DNA of 64,000 bases, from NCBI GenBank assembly GCA_015179045.1, contig WHUZ01000031.1, forward strand, positions 496,001 to 560,000, given 5' to 3'. Made by a program: the position numbers and the translations under genes. The DNA comes from Kalaharituber pfeilii. Its lineage: Eukaryota; Ascomycota; Pezizomycetes; Pezizales; Pezizaceae. Under the pieces are notes generated by a model. It was not told the origin of the DNA, did no database searches, and saw only the letters and a list, made by a program, of their open reading frames with translations. Positions 10,280 to 24,026 of this stretch are shown here, in pieces; the first letter of the stretch is position 1; each line of letters begins with the position of its first letter.

Positions 10280-13200
10280 CTTCCGGCCGGAACGCTATCG
10301 ATAATAGATGCTCAATGCGGCGCGATGGCCGGATGCAAGTTTACGATTATGCGGCTAAGGCTCAAAGTTAAGCAACCCCTCTCTGTGCTGTTGCAGTGCA
10401 AACGAAGGAAAACCGTGAGAATCTATGGCTCCCACTATGCTATATATGCTATGGCAAAGAGCGTGGGCTATCTGTGTCTTCGTGGGCCCGGAAGGGTAAT
10501 ATAAATCTGAAAGTGCAGTAGATCTTTAGGAAAACTGAAAACGAGAGATAATCCGCTGGAGGGTAGCGTACGTAACAAACCTTAAGCTTTATGGTGTTGT
10601 GCAAATATACACGAGAGTGGAAAGAGAATTCGAGAGGAAGATATAGAAGGTTGGGCATGAGCCACATCCGGACTGCGTTAGTCTGTGCCGGCAGATCAAA
10701 GGATGCGGTCGCTGGGCGAGCACAACCATTGGGCATTTCTATGGAACACCGGCGAATGGATGGCATTAATCCGCTGTGGGTGCCATAGCGCCCGCGCCCA
10801 GTACATCATATCATCAAGGGAGGGTGCAGCCCCCATGCGGATCCCAGGGTTTTCCCCCTCTTCCCCCCATCGCCCCGCAAAATCAAATTAGCTTCATTCA
10901 CCACGTCACAGACTTCGGCATGCCTTCTGAGTGGCTGCCTTGTAAAGCAAAAACAGCGTTCCAACATCCTGTGGTCCAAGCGAGTAGGAGCTTGTAGCAG
11001 CCACGAAACTCCTGTGTTTCCTGACCCAGCTCCATATGTTTATGCTCTTGTTGAGGCGGAGCTGAGTAGTGGGGGGTACGATATCGTGCACACCTGATAC
11101 ATTGGATCAAAGAATTGGTTGCACAATCATACAATTCGTTCCGCAATTTTGTCTCCCGAGCATAGATACAATCCTGTCCGCTCTCTATATGCCTCCACAC
11201 GGAGAATGGGTGGAAAAGAAAAGAAAAGCGCCGTTCCGTTCTGTTCACCACAACTTCCCGCGTCCGGGTATTTTAGGCCATGTGGACAAATAGCCATTCA
11301 GTGTGGTCGATGCAGTGGCTAACCCACTTCGCATATGGATGCTCCAATTAACCATACACACACACAAACTGAAGGACTAATCAAGTACTCCGCAGTGTAT
11401 TAAGCAAACGGTTTGCATACAGCAAGGGAAGCATTGTAGTACTGTACCTCGTATGTCAATCTGTGCGGAGAATAATGCATTTCACCCCCTCAGGATCTTC
11501 AGTAAGCACGGGTTCTGCATGTGTGAGTTGTCGATGGTGAGCAAGGATTCTCAAATGTAGTATTCTTGGTGTTCGTACATGGGCAACAACCTAGCATTGT
11601 AATCTAGATGATAACCCGGGATTGCAAGGGAAATGTAGCTGCATAATTGGAGCCGATCTTCTCCTCTGTTGGCTGGATGCGATATCCCGACGATGGCTTC
11701 GCCCCAAAGATCTGGATAGCAATTTGCTCGAAGGAGGCAACCCTTGAGTGAGCGTTCAATTGGGTACACTCTATTCGCCCTTCATGGGAGCTGTCCCCCA
11801 CGCGGTGCATCTATGGGCAGGAGTCAGAACTTACACCCTGCCCGCGAACCGAAAAGTCCATTCTATATGGAACAGTCATGCACCTTCTGTGGGGCAGAAG
11901 CTATCATCTGCAGTTTACAAGCAAATGTCAAGTATAATTGCTGAGTATGATTTTCTCACATCTTTGTCGTTTCCTATATATATTTTTTATCCTGCCCTCT
12001 TCAAAGCTTATGATGATACCGTACTCCGTACTGTTGTATGTTATGTTATTATCGATATCAATGTCTTGCATTGAGATTGAACTAGCAGGGGGTTGACTTT
12101 CTTATTTAACTACAGTAGTAGAGTATCTTGTCAGCCCTCCCATATCGAAAACCCATCTGCTTGGTTCTATCTAGATCCATGTCAAATTGTATAATTAGAG
12201 CCAGAGTCCCAAGTGATGAACCTTACAACCTCTACGGGTCTATGCGCAGCAATATCTAGCTCAAGCAGAAGGAAATGATCACCATCGAAAAAAAAAAAAA
12301 ATTGGCATGAGGCCATCAAATATACCCTTGCAATAACATACCGAAATTTCCACTAAACCTTGGGGAGTGATATCAGTTCCGAGCAGTTGCACCCTCCATA
12401 AGTGAAAATTCACGGTACTTTCGGGATTTCATCGTCGAAAGCCGAAATTGACCGAGACATCCTTACCGCACGTAAAATAAGTCTCATCGATTTCACGCTG
12501 GAATTTTCAATTACCACCGACCACTCGAAGTTGAGTGCACATATAATTGATTGCTGCAATATATATATATTCAATTGCTGGACGCCAAAACCCTTCAGCA
12601 GCCACGACTTCAGACCACTTGACGAATTTCTCTCCTTGTTCGTGATTTTATTTCAATACCGCAGTAATACAACGTTTTTTGGGCACATTTCCGGCCAGTG
12701 TTTCTTGGCTAATCAAGTAATTCGCTTGTTCGTCTGGCCTGTAATGGGCTGCCTGCACAAACTTCAGTAATGACCTGCCAGGGAAGTATATAGTACTTGA
12801 TATATTGTACCTGTACTTTGAGAAAAACCCCTGACAACGAGGTATTCTTATCTTCCACCAACGAAAAATTTTCACTGACAAATTGTCGTCTTCTAATGTT
12901 CCTAGCCTTGGCGGCGATCACGTCTCCTGACTTTCCTTTCCTTTCAATGGACCATTTCCGTCCCAATTCTCATTGAGGATGCAAAGGCCTGCAGTCGATA
13001 TTCAAAGGTTATCGGCTCTTTTACAATGCTGGTAATTGCGCAATAGCAGGCGTTCGTTAAGAGCGGCTGGGCGCCACCCATTAACCGTGTGCACTACAAC
13101 GAATCGCTAAGCCCTACTGGCTCCAACATGCACTGTGAAGGACTCCAAGACCATCACTGGAAGGGCACTGGCCACGAGACTTGCACTGGCCCACCGATAT

Positions 13201-15360
13201 CCCCGTTATTTAGTACAACTGCACACCGCAAACCCTGCGCAACCTAGGACATTCTGACCTATCAAAGTGGCAATATTTTGCCCGTCGATTGTTCCTGTTC
13301 CTGAGTTAGTCAAAAATAGGCCTAGTATGGATATGATCACCAATCCGATCCCTGCTATCTTTAGAGTACACTATGCATGCTCTTTCGACTAATGCCCATC
13401 CACATTTCCGTGGCCTCGTTCCTGACATTGAAAAGTTCCCGCGTTTGCGGTAGGCGACGTTGGTGTACCTTATTCGGTGGAATTGATTTAGAAAATTCTT
13501 TGGGGACTCAATACAACAGCTCGGTTGAAAAAGTACGTACGAAGCAAAGCGGGAGGATCCCGATATAGAAATAATACACTCGCTGAGCGTCTCTGTCATT
13601 CAATTCATTGCAATTAGCCACGTATGTGCCTATACATTGAAACCAAAGACACGAACCCTTTTTGCGTTTGTTCTACTTGGAAAAACTTCTGTTCACTGTG
13701 TAACGTAAGATGTGGGTGAATAGATATAATGCTGCAATGGATTTAACAGGCAGATACGGCAATTGTTACCTCTAGTTTCTGCCACATTGAAAGCACGCTC
13801 ATGTCCTTGTTAGAAATCTAGTTCATGCCCACCTTTCCCCACGCCATGCTGACGCTTTGGGGGCACCGGTGCTCTGGTTAAGGGACAGCCGGAGTTGACG
13901 ATTGGGGAACAAGCGGCGATCCCTCGCTGGTGAGTTGTAATACATGAGATGGTTATTCTGAAAAGGACCTGTACAATTCACTGGTACTCGTACAGGGCGG
14001 GCCACCATGAAGTCACAATTGAATGGTTGAGAGGGTTTCCAAAGCCTAGTTTTTTGACCGGTCAACCATCTCTCCTTGAGTGTGTGGATATATAGTATTT
14101 CTTGGTTATGAGACATAGTCATCATCGCTATATAGACCTTTGTATCAAAATGATGAGCTGGCACATTTTGTGCCGATATTACCCTAGACCTTAGGATTAA
14201 TTGACTACAACATATCCGCCGAACAGGGATCGGCAGTTGTAGATTCGGTGCATGATGGCTGGTGCCGGGTAGATTGCTCATGGAGGCTTGCCCCGAGTAG
14301 AAAGTTGGTTCAGACCTAGCTTTAACTTCAGAAAAGTTTTGGTTTAACATTTTCCGGAAATCCCTGTGTGAAAAGGGAAAAGGTGGGAGAGAATGCTTTG
14401 AAGGCTTTTACTTTCTTACCATAACCTTGTCAGCTCTAGGATACTGGGAACTTGGAGGGTGGGATGGAGGGATCACCAGTAGAGTCTACTGAGCAAAAAC
14501 GGACTCACAAAAAATAGTCAGTGGTGCACGTGTTTAAAATTTCTTCGACCGGTCCACCCACCTCATGAATCTCACTGAAGCCATGCATTATTGCATGAAG
14601 ATGAGGTGTGAAATATGATTGAATCCGAGGTGGACACGAGGAGAATTGCCAAAGGAGAGGCTAGGTGTGGTGGGGGAGGGGAGGCAGTAAGTGAAGGGAA
14701 GGGGCAAGGGGCATAGGATGGAGGGAGAAGAAAAATTGCAGAACTTGGTCATGGTGGTCCATTAAGAATGCCTGCTTGCTGAAGCGGGTGCTTCTCTCTT
14801 AGCACCCTTCCGTTTCAGGTTCTTGCCACATAAGGAAGTCCAGTTCGCGCCAAGCTTGTGAGCCTTTGCATCCAATCACAAGGCTTGCCACGACAAGTAA
14901 CGAGATCTGTAGGGTCGGTGCCCCACACGCCCAACTCTCGTATTCTCATATTCTCCATGGACCGATTCAAATACATTAGTCGCACTCATGTCATAAAAAT
15001 CCAATCGTAGCAGGTAGGCGACTCGAGTCTCACGACATAAGAGATCTCGAGATTGGTGCATCATGTGCCGTGTAGTTGTAATTGGGTTTATTTCTCAATT
15101 CCAGGTTTACGTTTCCAGCTAGTGGGGGGCGCGGGTGAGAATCAGAGATACTATGCATAATCCATGGTCGGTAGGCGAGGGATCTGCAGTTTTCAGGAAT
15201 ACAAATTCTCTGATTTTGATTTCCTACCAGCTTCTTATCCATAGGCCAATGCTTCTGAATTTTTGAGAGCGGTCCGCCCAATTACATCCTGTTAGTTATC
15301 TAAATTTTCGCTCAAGGGTTCACAACAGGCAGGAATTACGAAGCCCTCTTTATATCACTG
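10280..15360. other. Gene desert, nothing recognised
   Basis: Only short frames occur, none with recognisable motifs. An A-run lies at 12287-12300. The longest frame, minus 13823-14350 (175 aa), has no family features and no obvious promoter. Confidence 0.5.
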
Positions 15361-15497
15361 GTCACCAGCACTAAGTGATACAGCTTTTCTTCTGGCTGTG
15401 TGTAGTTTAGTGGATGGGTCAGTCCGCTGATGCTTTCCCCATTTGTTTTGCTGACCCACATACGGCCAGTAGAGTTGTATCACTTAATGCTGGTGAC
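15361..15497. mobile_element. MITE-like element with about 24 bp terminal inverted repeats
   Basis: The left end GTCACCAGCACTAAGTGATA matches the reverse complement of the right end (GTCACCAGCATTAAGTGATA) with one mismatch. The element is 137 bp and non-coding. A target-site duplication is not clear. It probably depends on a transposase encoded elsewhere. Confidence 0.6.
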
Positions 15498-18400
15498 AAG
15501 TATACCCAGATTGTATGCGAAGTTATATCACCGCCCCCCAAAAGTATACCCAGATAGAGTATCGCTCACTCAAACCTATTAAATGCTAAGTTACCTATCT
15601 TCCAAGCGGTAGTAATGACCGTGGTAACAAATTTCATCTCTTGACTTACAATATTCCAATGTTTAACCTATTGTAGTATGTATATGCCAAGACCTAAGCA
15701 AGTGTGAACACATCCAAGCTTAATTCCAAAATTTTCTTTGCTTCTGTTATTATTCTATCATTACAGAATTCCCTCAAAGCAGCACGAATGTTGTTTGCTT
15801 TTCTGTTGCGTGTTGAAGGCAAAAAACAAAGCTCAATTTGTGGCTCACTGGGTAAATTCAACTCAATGTTATATGGCTAGCAAACATGATGTATGCTTGT
15901 GAAAAGAGATCAAATTGTATTGCAATTTCACCATATATTCAGAGGTTAGCCTATGCAGAGAAACGCATATAGAAAAAAAAAAATTCCTCTTCCAGTTGAA
16001 GATTTTCTTGAGACTGTTGATGCACTTAATATTTGTATAGTACAGAGGTTCCCTAAATTGGATTGACGACGAGTTGGGAGAGTTTGGTATCTGAGCTATA
16101 GACTTGCGTAGTATAGTACCGACAGCTAGGAGGCTTCATTGTCCATAAAATGCATCCCAAATCCCTGCTGTACTGTTTAAGTTATACTCATATTGGTAGT
16201 CGTGACGTATCCATATATGTACCCAGCAGGTACAAGTAATACTCAGCAGGTGTAAGAATTTCCCGGATATCAAGTACCTCCCTACTAGCACCTTGATCAA
16301 AATAGAAAACCTCATTGCATATGCGGCATGTGGTGTACGGCGTTTGAGTACAACTTATGTAGTTTTAACATCTTTGAATATACTATGCACTAAAAGTACT
16401 AGCAAATTCCCACTCAACCTGATCCCATATCCCCCACTACTTTTATATGCCTATGCGTTTCTGAATACCCGACATCTAGTCTGTAAATTTCTTTAGTTTA
16501 GCATCAAATACTTTCTTAATCTACACTTTGAAGCCCATCTTTTTAATTTTTATCTTCTAATTCCCTCGTTCGTTTGCCTAGCGGAAGTAACCGCAGTGAT
16601 TACTCACCTGGGGCACGATTATTAAGATAGCTTCTCCTTTGGCATGAGACTACTCATCCCCACCTGACTACATGTCCGTCAACATTCATGCGCATCTCTA
16701 TGTACGTGTGCAAATGAAAAATTAAATGACCATCCTATTTTACTCAGTAGCATTACGACTCTGAATCATTTTAATAACTTCAACCTAAAGCCCAAATCAG
16801 TCTATTCCTATGAAAATACACACTACTACACATCAGGTGCCCATTGCACCTGACTTTTCTGCGGATACAACGGGCTGGAAATGGAAGCATCAGCGATATC
16901 TTCAAGCTCAGGGTTTCGGATAACTGCATGTATGCAGGTGGGCGGGTGTATAATAGAAGATGGTGAAGGACAAGAGCCTAGTGCGTTGGTATCAGAGAAG
17001 CATGCAGATGGGAGCTATGGTATTTCGGAATAGGCATTAAAGTTTCCTAACTCAGACAGGAATGAAGTTCAATGGTTGGTAGCTGGAGGCCGTTACGCCG
17101 GCGTTCTCATGCCTACGATATCCTCAAAATATAACTCTACAGCAAGTCGCGTACACTTAAGTTCCAAATTACGGCATTTCGCAGAGCCCACGTAATCTAC
17201 TCATATTAAAGATACCATGAGTGTACTTTCAAAAAAGGTTATAAGGTACAATTACAGGTCAAGTCTCGAAGTCTATTGCTCTCACATGATGGTCAGTTTA
17301 TTAGGAGTTAACTTATGATTATTATGTATGAACGTGGAACCGGCGCTCGTACAAGATTGGTATTGAGTTTCCAATATGCACTGGCAGTTGCTAGTGTTCG
17401 AATGGCGAAGTTTCATAACTTTCATTCAATATGTATTCTCGTGTCGTGGAGGCACTGTATGGGGATACAAAGCTAATGTATGGCGCTATTTTGGGCATAG
17501 GAATACTCGGTCTCATACCAACCAGACTGGTCTCATACGCAAGAAGCGGTAACCTGATTTGCCAAATTTCCTACGGCCGGAGGTCGTGCCAACCAGACTA
17601 CAAATATGCTTCTGTAAGCGATAAAACAAAGGAACAGATTTGAAATCGCTCGCAATTGATGCAACCACTGCGCTCGTGTGCGACCTGCTCACTGCTACGT
17701 GAGCACACGAACGGGGTTTCTACACACCTCAGCATCTAGAGGCTGGTTGCCATGTTAATACCCTTCACCTGTTGTGGGACCGATGCATTGCTGATGCCGA
17801 TTTGCGGCATATTCGCTGAGAGATTCTTGAGTGCCCTGACATAGAGGCTCCAAGATCTACTTCGATCGGCCCGATCCCGATTCTTGGCCGGGCGATCCAA
17901 TAGATGATCGGCAGGAAATGTTCACTCAGGGTCCTAAATATACTTCGTCAATATCACGTCGCATTTGAGCGAATGTACAGTCCTCCAATGTATTCTTGCA
18001 TTCCTGTCACTACGGCGCCGCTGGCTCTATGTGGCTCTTATCATAAAATGACAATAGAACCCTGATGGCGGGCGCAGAGATTTCCCGCAAGTATGGATAT
18101 AGCTATTAGTTGATATGGATAAAAATCTCGACCTAAACTTGTATTAGTGCTAAGAAGTACCTTGGCACTCTTATCGACATGTAGAAGAATGTTTTGATAA
18201 CCGTGGGGAGACTTAATATGAGCTAGACTTGCTTGATTGGTATACAGGAAAAGTGGATTGAATGAACAATCTCTGTTCAAACGGAAACATATTGACGATA
18301 GAAGAATATCATGCCTTTCGCACATGTCACAATGCAATAATGCGTATGTGGTGCATCCCAGACCATGGACTGCATATTCGATACCAAGCCATGCAGTGCA

Positions 18401-18653
18401 TGTGAGCAGCATGCTCCCACTATACTTTTTTCAGCGTGGACAGAGAGCTGGGCATAATATGGGCGTAACTTGTTTACCTTGTTCATGTGATCATGAAAGT
18501 TGATGTCCTGTGATAGACAAAAATTCTAGTCTCGCATTTTCGTAAACTAATCCTTTTCGACTCCTACTAATCACTGCCCGCATATAAACTAATTGACTGG
18601 CGCTAGTACTCTACATCACATTAGTCTCATAACAAGCATCAGGTTAATTCTTT
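15498..18653. other. Intergenic sequence without recognised features
   Basis: AT-rich. Only short frames, with no motifs, tRNA or clear inverted-repeat element seen. Confidence 0.45.
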
Positions 18654-18952
18654 ACTTGTACACCAGCATAATACCGGAACACCAGGGGTTGTCGGCAGGG
18701 GTACGGACCATGGAACAATGCCTGTTCTTGAATTGAATAATCAAAAGATAAACACAGGAATTACTACAACTCCATTTGTGTGTATCCTCCCATGAGCAGC
18801 AATTTCGGCAGGCATGGTTTCTAGAAGATAAAGAAAAGTATCTGCACTCAGCGAGTCCCACTCCCTCACTACATCTCCCTACAACATACAGACAACTTCA
18901 CTACCCCTGCCAACAACCCCTGGTGTTCCGGTATTTATGCTGGTATAAGTAG
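18654..18952. mobile_element. MITE-like element with about 45 bp terminal inverted repeats
   Basis: The left arm (18654-18703) contains ACCAGCATAATACCGGAACA followed by CCAGGGGTTGTCGGCAGGGG. The right arm (about 18901-18950) is its reverse complement with few changes, among them one inserted A and TTGTTGG for TTGTCGG. The element is about 300 bp with no open frame. The outermost ACCAGCA matches the 15.4 kb element for a few bases only. Confidence 0.65.
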
Positions 18953-21900
18953 CTTCAATGTAATACCTTCCAGAGCCATAATAGTAATATAGTGCAGTTG
19001 TCCAAAATTGGAACCCCCGCACTTTGCATATACATGCTGAGTTCTCCTTTATAATTACTTCTGCCGGGAGTTTCCCCGTTGTGCCCTGCGTACACGTACT
19101 GCACTTCGCAGGTGCTCATCGTCCAAAATCTTGCAGATACACGTGGTTCCGGTGACGATACATCGGAAACTGTATGAGAGGAGATATAAAAACGGTCGAT
19201 GAGGGAGGGTTGCTGAGACCTCATTTACAGTGCTGTACTGTACATGCTACTGCAAGCTAACGCACATAGTAGTTGAGTAGTAAGTAATGTTTTAAATCCT
19301 GAGGTGCGGCAATACTAAAGTCGAGGCTGATACTCAACAATAAATCACTTGACGCTCCAATGGGGCAACTACCGTTGCAATATACTTGTTCGAGGATAAT
19401 GAGTGCTTGAGCATTTGGGATTGAATTCCTTAATATGGTAAACCTGTTGGTGAAGGGAGTGTCTTCAGCATGCTTAATTTCTTCACAATTGTGCCACTCT
19501 AGCGCATGATCCCTAATGGTATTCTCTCTAAGGCGCTCTCTCCATTGGAGTGTCAGTACTCGTGATGTAAATTCTGGGTTGGGAGCCAAGACGTATGCTG
19601 GTAGGTTTCGAACCCAACTTCTCTAAAAGGGTAACTGCATGCGCCTCACCTCCTACTTACCCCCACGTGAAGCCTCAAAAGGGTAACAATCCCCTGTAAC
19701 ACCATCCCACATTCTTGCGTTGTCATCTCACACGTGATGGCAAAGTTCTCACGTGATCTGACTTCCAGAAGTGGCACTTGTGGTGCCACGTGTACAGGGC
19801 AGTAGGACTGGGAGTGTAAAGCGACAACGCCGGGGAGAACTCAATTGCTTAGAAGCCACCATGAGGCAGGCGAAATTTAGTAATGTTGGATTAGAATATT
19901 GGACCGCGAGAACATTAAATCAATTCAAGTTAGGGTGGTGCGGAATGTGGGGCGGTAGATGTAGTGAACTGTCAGTACAAGTGTGAATTATGAACCAGAT
20001 GGGGCGTGCGAGTGAGGCGAGCTTTTGTTTGACTCCAAGATGTACTTAGTACACTATTCTCTAGCAACCAGACTAGTGCTCCGGCAAGTGCAATAGTGAT
20101 AGTGTTTGGGTTGTGGTCAACTGATTGAATTGAAATTTGTTGCCAGGCAGAATGTTTCATTAGCGGTGTTAGCATTGTAGTTGAGAGCTCCTCTTAACGC
20201 GGAGTGCCCGGATTCATCTACATTTGCAGCGGGGCTTTGTACACATGTTCGCTTGTGGGGATCCCTTCATTCACCGACCATGACTCGAATGTGTTGGCAG
20301 TATAATAATCATGACGAGTACTAGTATATTGATTGACGTCCCTTGATGATGTTGAAGTATTAATGTGTTCGTCACGTAGCAACCTCCCCATCGGGCTGGA
20401 GTTCTAGCTTGATTAAAATTCACGCGATCAACGTGTATCCTCATAACCTTATTCCTACGATAAAAAATACAACTGAGCAGAGAGCGCCGTTAGTAATATA
20501 GTATCATCGGTCCATATTTTGACTGCCGCAATCGCGACATTGGCGTTACATCACGTCAATATCCACTCACAGTAGAAACAAATATATAACTACAACAGTA
20601 CAAACTATACCCGATATAGTACTACCAAGTGCACGATATACCAATAATAATCTTCGCATAGAATTACTGACTTGCAGTTCTTGGTTGCTAAATTTCTTGC
20701 GGGCTCTCTAGAGGTACATTATCAAGTAATGGTGTATCGTACGATTATACATGCTCATAAGTCCTCTCTCTATGCTAGTAATGTGGGCTGCATGTCAATG
20801 TTGTTTCGGAGCAACAGTGCGAGAAGTGGAGACAAGTGCACGGCTCAACCCGGCGTGTCTAGGGTGCCGCTGGCATTTGCTAAATATATCACTACTAAGC
20901 TCAAGGTGCACTTTATTGAATTATCAAAGAGCATTTCGCATGTTTGCTACAAAGCTGCAGGCAAATGTTAGCTATTGGTGATCTTAGCTTGTCACTTCCA
21001 GCCAATGCAACGGTGCCGAGAAACCATCTCGCCTTTCCCGTATTCGCAGGTTGCACAGTGCATACATTGCTGGAACTACGTGATGAGAAAGGTGAAATTA
21101 CAGGGACCAGTAACCTGCAGCCGTAACAATGCAATACGAATAAAAAGAGACACAATACGAGCGCTGCTTGATATGCCCTTGTGTAGAATGCGAGTCTGAA
21201 ACGGGAATAACACAAATAGGGTATCACGACTTTGGTTGGTTGGTAGATTGGACGAAACAGTGCCTCTGTTTCAGGGGTGGGTGAACGTGTGGCAATTGGT
21301 GCCATTAACGGCCCGCTTCGGGATGGGAGAGGACGAGGGTCTGCAGGGGGATTAGTAGAAGATTGAAATTGAGATAGTGTTGAAAAGTCGTGTGCCGGTT
21401 GGCTATCGCCAACGTCGTAAAGCGGTTGCTTCTACCACAAATACCAACATATAGTAACTATTTCCAACGATCTGCAACCGGGTAATTCCATGGTGCGGTA
21501 AGGGACATTACGAACGTACTATGAGTGGCACTTCGCAATGTAATTCACCGTTCTTTCTCTTTGCAACTTCGTATCCTGCATTGGACTGTTCTGTATTCCT
21601 GTATATATGGCACGAACGCCTTGCGCTTTACTGTCTTACAAAGATTAAGGAAAAGTCTTGATATCTCCTAAGATACCTCTTTTCAACAGATAGTAAAAGA
21701 ACTGGGCTGTGGGTTATGTTGGTATTGGATATAATAATAAAAATTATTACGCTAAAGGGTGTGCTGTTGTTCCGTTCTGGCTATAGGAAGTAAACATTAC
21801 CCTGAAATTCTCAATTCGCGATTTCCTGTTTGTGAACAGGGGAGAAAGTTTCCGACCGGGTACAAGACCAAATATTAGTGTGGTCGTGCCGAACTTTGAA

Positions 21901-22501
21901 GGACGACCCTGTAGGCAGCATCTAAAAATTGCTTGAGCCCCTCAAACATTTGCCACTATTCTTCATCTCATCTCGTTGTTTTGGTAATCTTTTTTCGCCA
22001 TTCTTGCACACTTCATGACTTGTTCCCTTGATTCTTATCTGCAAAGTCTGCAAGCGGAGAGAAGACCTTTGTTTTGACCCAATCTGATCGCTAATTAGGA
22101 GCTCAAAATATCTGTTGGATGATAAAAGCTACTCTCTGTGAAAGTCCATTCCAATTGTGAGAACTGTTCTACCTCTTTGTGCTATTGACTTCTCAAGGCG
22201 CGCACCAGAGATACTAAGGATGCCTACATTGCAGGATCCATTTTCCTATTGGGCCTCTAGCCGAACTGATCTCCCAGAACATCGGCTATGTCTGCGCTCC
22301 GGCCCGCGGCAGACCTTCAGGACTATTAGGAACTGACGCAGGGAAGGTTCCATGCGCTTATGTACTACAAGTCAATTTGATGAATAGCACTTCATGTGCC
22401 TGGATTTCTATAGGGCAATTGAGAGACAATACGATCCCTCACGCGTTTCATGATTATGCTCGCAATTGGATACGTTGGGTTATAGGCGGAATGTTTTTTG
22501 C
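18953..22501. other. Intergenic sequence with an E-box cluster, otherwise unassigned
   Basis: Four CACGTG hexamers lie at 19664-19792. A tRNA-like T-arm remnant may lie on the minus strand near 19600-19625 (GGTTCGAAACC). No coding region is supported. Confidence 0.4.
19664..19792. promoter_or_regulatory. Cluster of four CACGTG E-box sites
   Basis: CACGTG occurs at 19664, 19731, 19750 and 19787, three of them followed by A (CACGTGA). The hexamer is rare elsewhere in the window. No supported gene lies nearby, so this may be a remnant promoter or a chance cluster. Confidence 0.35.
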
Positions 22502-22560
22502 CTGCAGCCTGAATCATGATTTCTGCGCTGCAGCTTGAATCATCATTTTTGTACTGCAGC
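22502..22560. repeat. 26 bp tandem repeat, about 2.3 copies
   Basis: Units begin CTGCAGC(C/T)TGAATCAT at 22502 and 22528. A third partial unit (CTGCAGC) starts at 22554. Confidence 0.8.
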
Positions 22561-23293
22561 TGCAAGTGTAGGTCAGATAGCCCGGTTACAGGGTCGGGCC
22601 GCGCAGGACTGGTTGCGCTTCGATGGGCTGCAGATGCCGAGGGTAAGAGATTACTGGTTGTGTGGAAGCCGGCAGATGTTATGTGATAAGTTGATCTCAT
22701 TGGAATCTTCATATGTAGGTATGAAACTGGATGGTGGTGTATTGAGTACGAGATTGGATGAACAGCAAGCCACTCGTTTTACCGGCTACCGAAAAGAGTG
22801 AATCTGGCAAAACGGATAACTTCGTTCAGGATTCTTTCAAAAAAGGTAGGTTTGTGCAACTCAGTACGCGCCAGTGGACTGGGTAAATTTGTATGTATAT
22901 CCCTGAAGAGTCAAATAAGCAGAAACGAAGATATTATTCAGATAATTCTGCTACCACGGAAACCGTATGATTGACTGTTATTCCTATGCAACTTGTTACA
23001 TAGCTGCGTAAGCCACTATGGTTCCGACCTCCCATATTCTCAGCCCAAAAGAACATACGCACGGCAGAATCCATTTCTTTATTTCTGCTTCGATACTGGT
23101 ATGAATCAGGTTGGTTTTATTTCATCTCCTGTACTTAGGAAATCATTTTACTCCAGCGGCATCCCCTAAAGACCTTGGACACAGCTACTTAAGTTTGGCA
23201 TCCAATTACATAGTCTCATAGGATTTGGAGGGGTAACTGCTGCAAGTGCGAGAAAACGATCTCTGATGATGTGCGTTACATGCAGCTAATAAT

Positions 23294-23359
23294 TTTTTTT
23301 TTTTTTTTTTTTTTTTTCTTATTTCATTACTCGCATGCCGCCCTATGGGCTATGGCGAG
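23294..23359 (-). mobile_element. 5'-truncated retroposon tail (family B), 66 bp
   Basis: A T-run of about 26 is followed by TTCATTACTCGCATGCCGCC and CTATGGGCTATGGCGAG. The flanking 14 bp ATGCAGCTAATAAT is perfectly duplicated at 23280-23293 and 23360-23373. The poly(A) tail lies on the minus strand. This is a target-primed insertion of only the last about 40 bp of its parent. Confidence 0.85.
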
Positions 23360-23650
23360 ATGCAGCTAATAATGGTGATCGTCCAGATTTGAAGTATATG
23401 CCTGCATATGCACGTAAAATGCTCACGCATATGATAATATAGATGATCATCGGGATTAAACGTTTTAACTGATGACAAGTGCGGAGATCTATGACAATAT
23501 TCAAGGTAGTCAAGCTAAGTCAATGCCTATGAAAGGCATTATGGGGTCTACAGGAACCTCAATGCTTGAGTTAACTGCTGAACTGTCATACAGAGTTGAA
23601 CATGATACCTGCATGTCGATTTTGCGGTCTTTTATAAATATATATAACCA

Positions 23651-23751
23651 CTTTTATTGCATCAACTTTGCAAGCCCGAGCCAATTGGGCTAGTGAGGAT
23701 TATTGGATAAACTCGCTGGTCCTCGCCTTATCCAATATACCAGGTTCGACT
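23651..23751. repeat. Diverged relative of the 26.1 kb pogo-like MITE
   Basis: Shares CAACTTTG..AGCCCGAG..AATT, ATTATTGGATAAA and a terminal AGGTTCGA with 26163-26275. The left end is not resolved. Confidence 0.5.
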
Positions 23752-23957
23752 ATATATATATAAATATGTACATATATCATTGCCCCTATACTACCCGGAG
23801 GGCTATGGTGATGATCTTCGATTGATATCAATAGCAATCCCTAGCTAGCACAGGTGGAAACTTTGAAGCTCTGGGCATGAAAATACACAAAAGGCAAGAT
23901 CTACCGGAGCGGGACAGGGGCAAGCGCGAAGGTCTAGGCACACATGCAGTACTTTTT

Positions 23958-24010
23958 TTTGTTTTTTAAACATCATTACTCGTATACCCCCCCGGGGTCT
24001 ATGGCGTGAT
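23958..24010 (-). mobile_element. 5'-truncated retroposon tail (family B)
   Basis: T-rich tail, then CATCATTACTCGTATACCCC and GGGGTCTATGGCGTGAT. It is flanked by the near-perfect 16 bp duplication ACAT(G/A)CAGTACTTTTT at 23942-23957 and 24011-24026. Confidence 0.75.
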
Positions 24011-24026
24011 ACATACAGTACTTTTT

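Noticed and set aside
13823..14350. 175-residue minus-strand frame
   Set aside because: No motif, helix or promoter support. Similar random frames occur across the desert.
19590..19670. Possible tRNA gene on the minus strand (GGTTCGAAACC)
   Set aside because: Only a T-arm-like part folds. The acceptor stem and A box are missing.
20913..21305. 130-residue minus-strand frame with one hydrophobic stretch
   Set aside because: Overlaps plus-strand frames of similar length and shows no family features.
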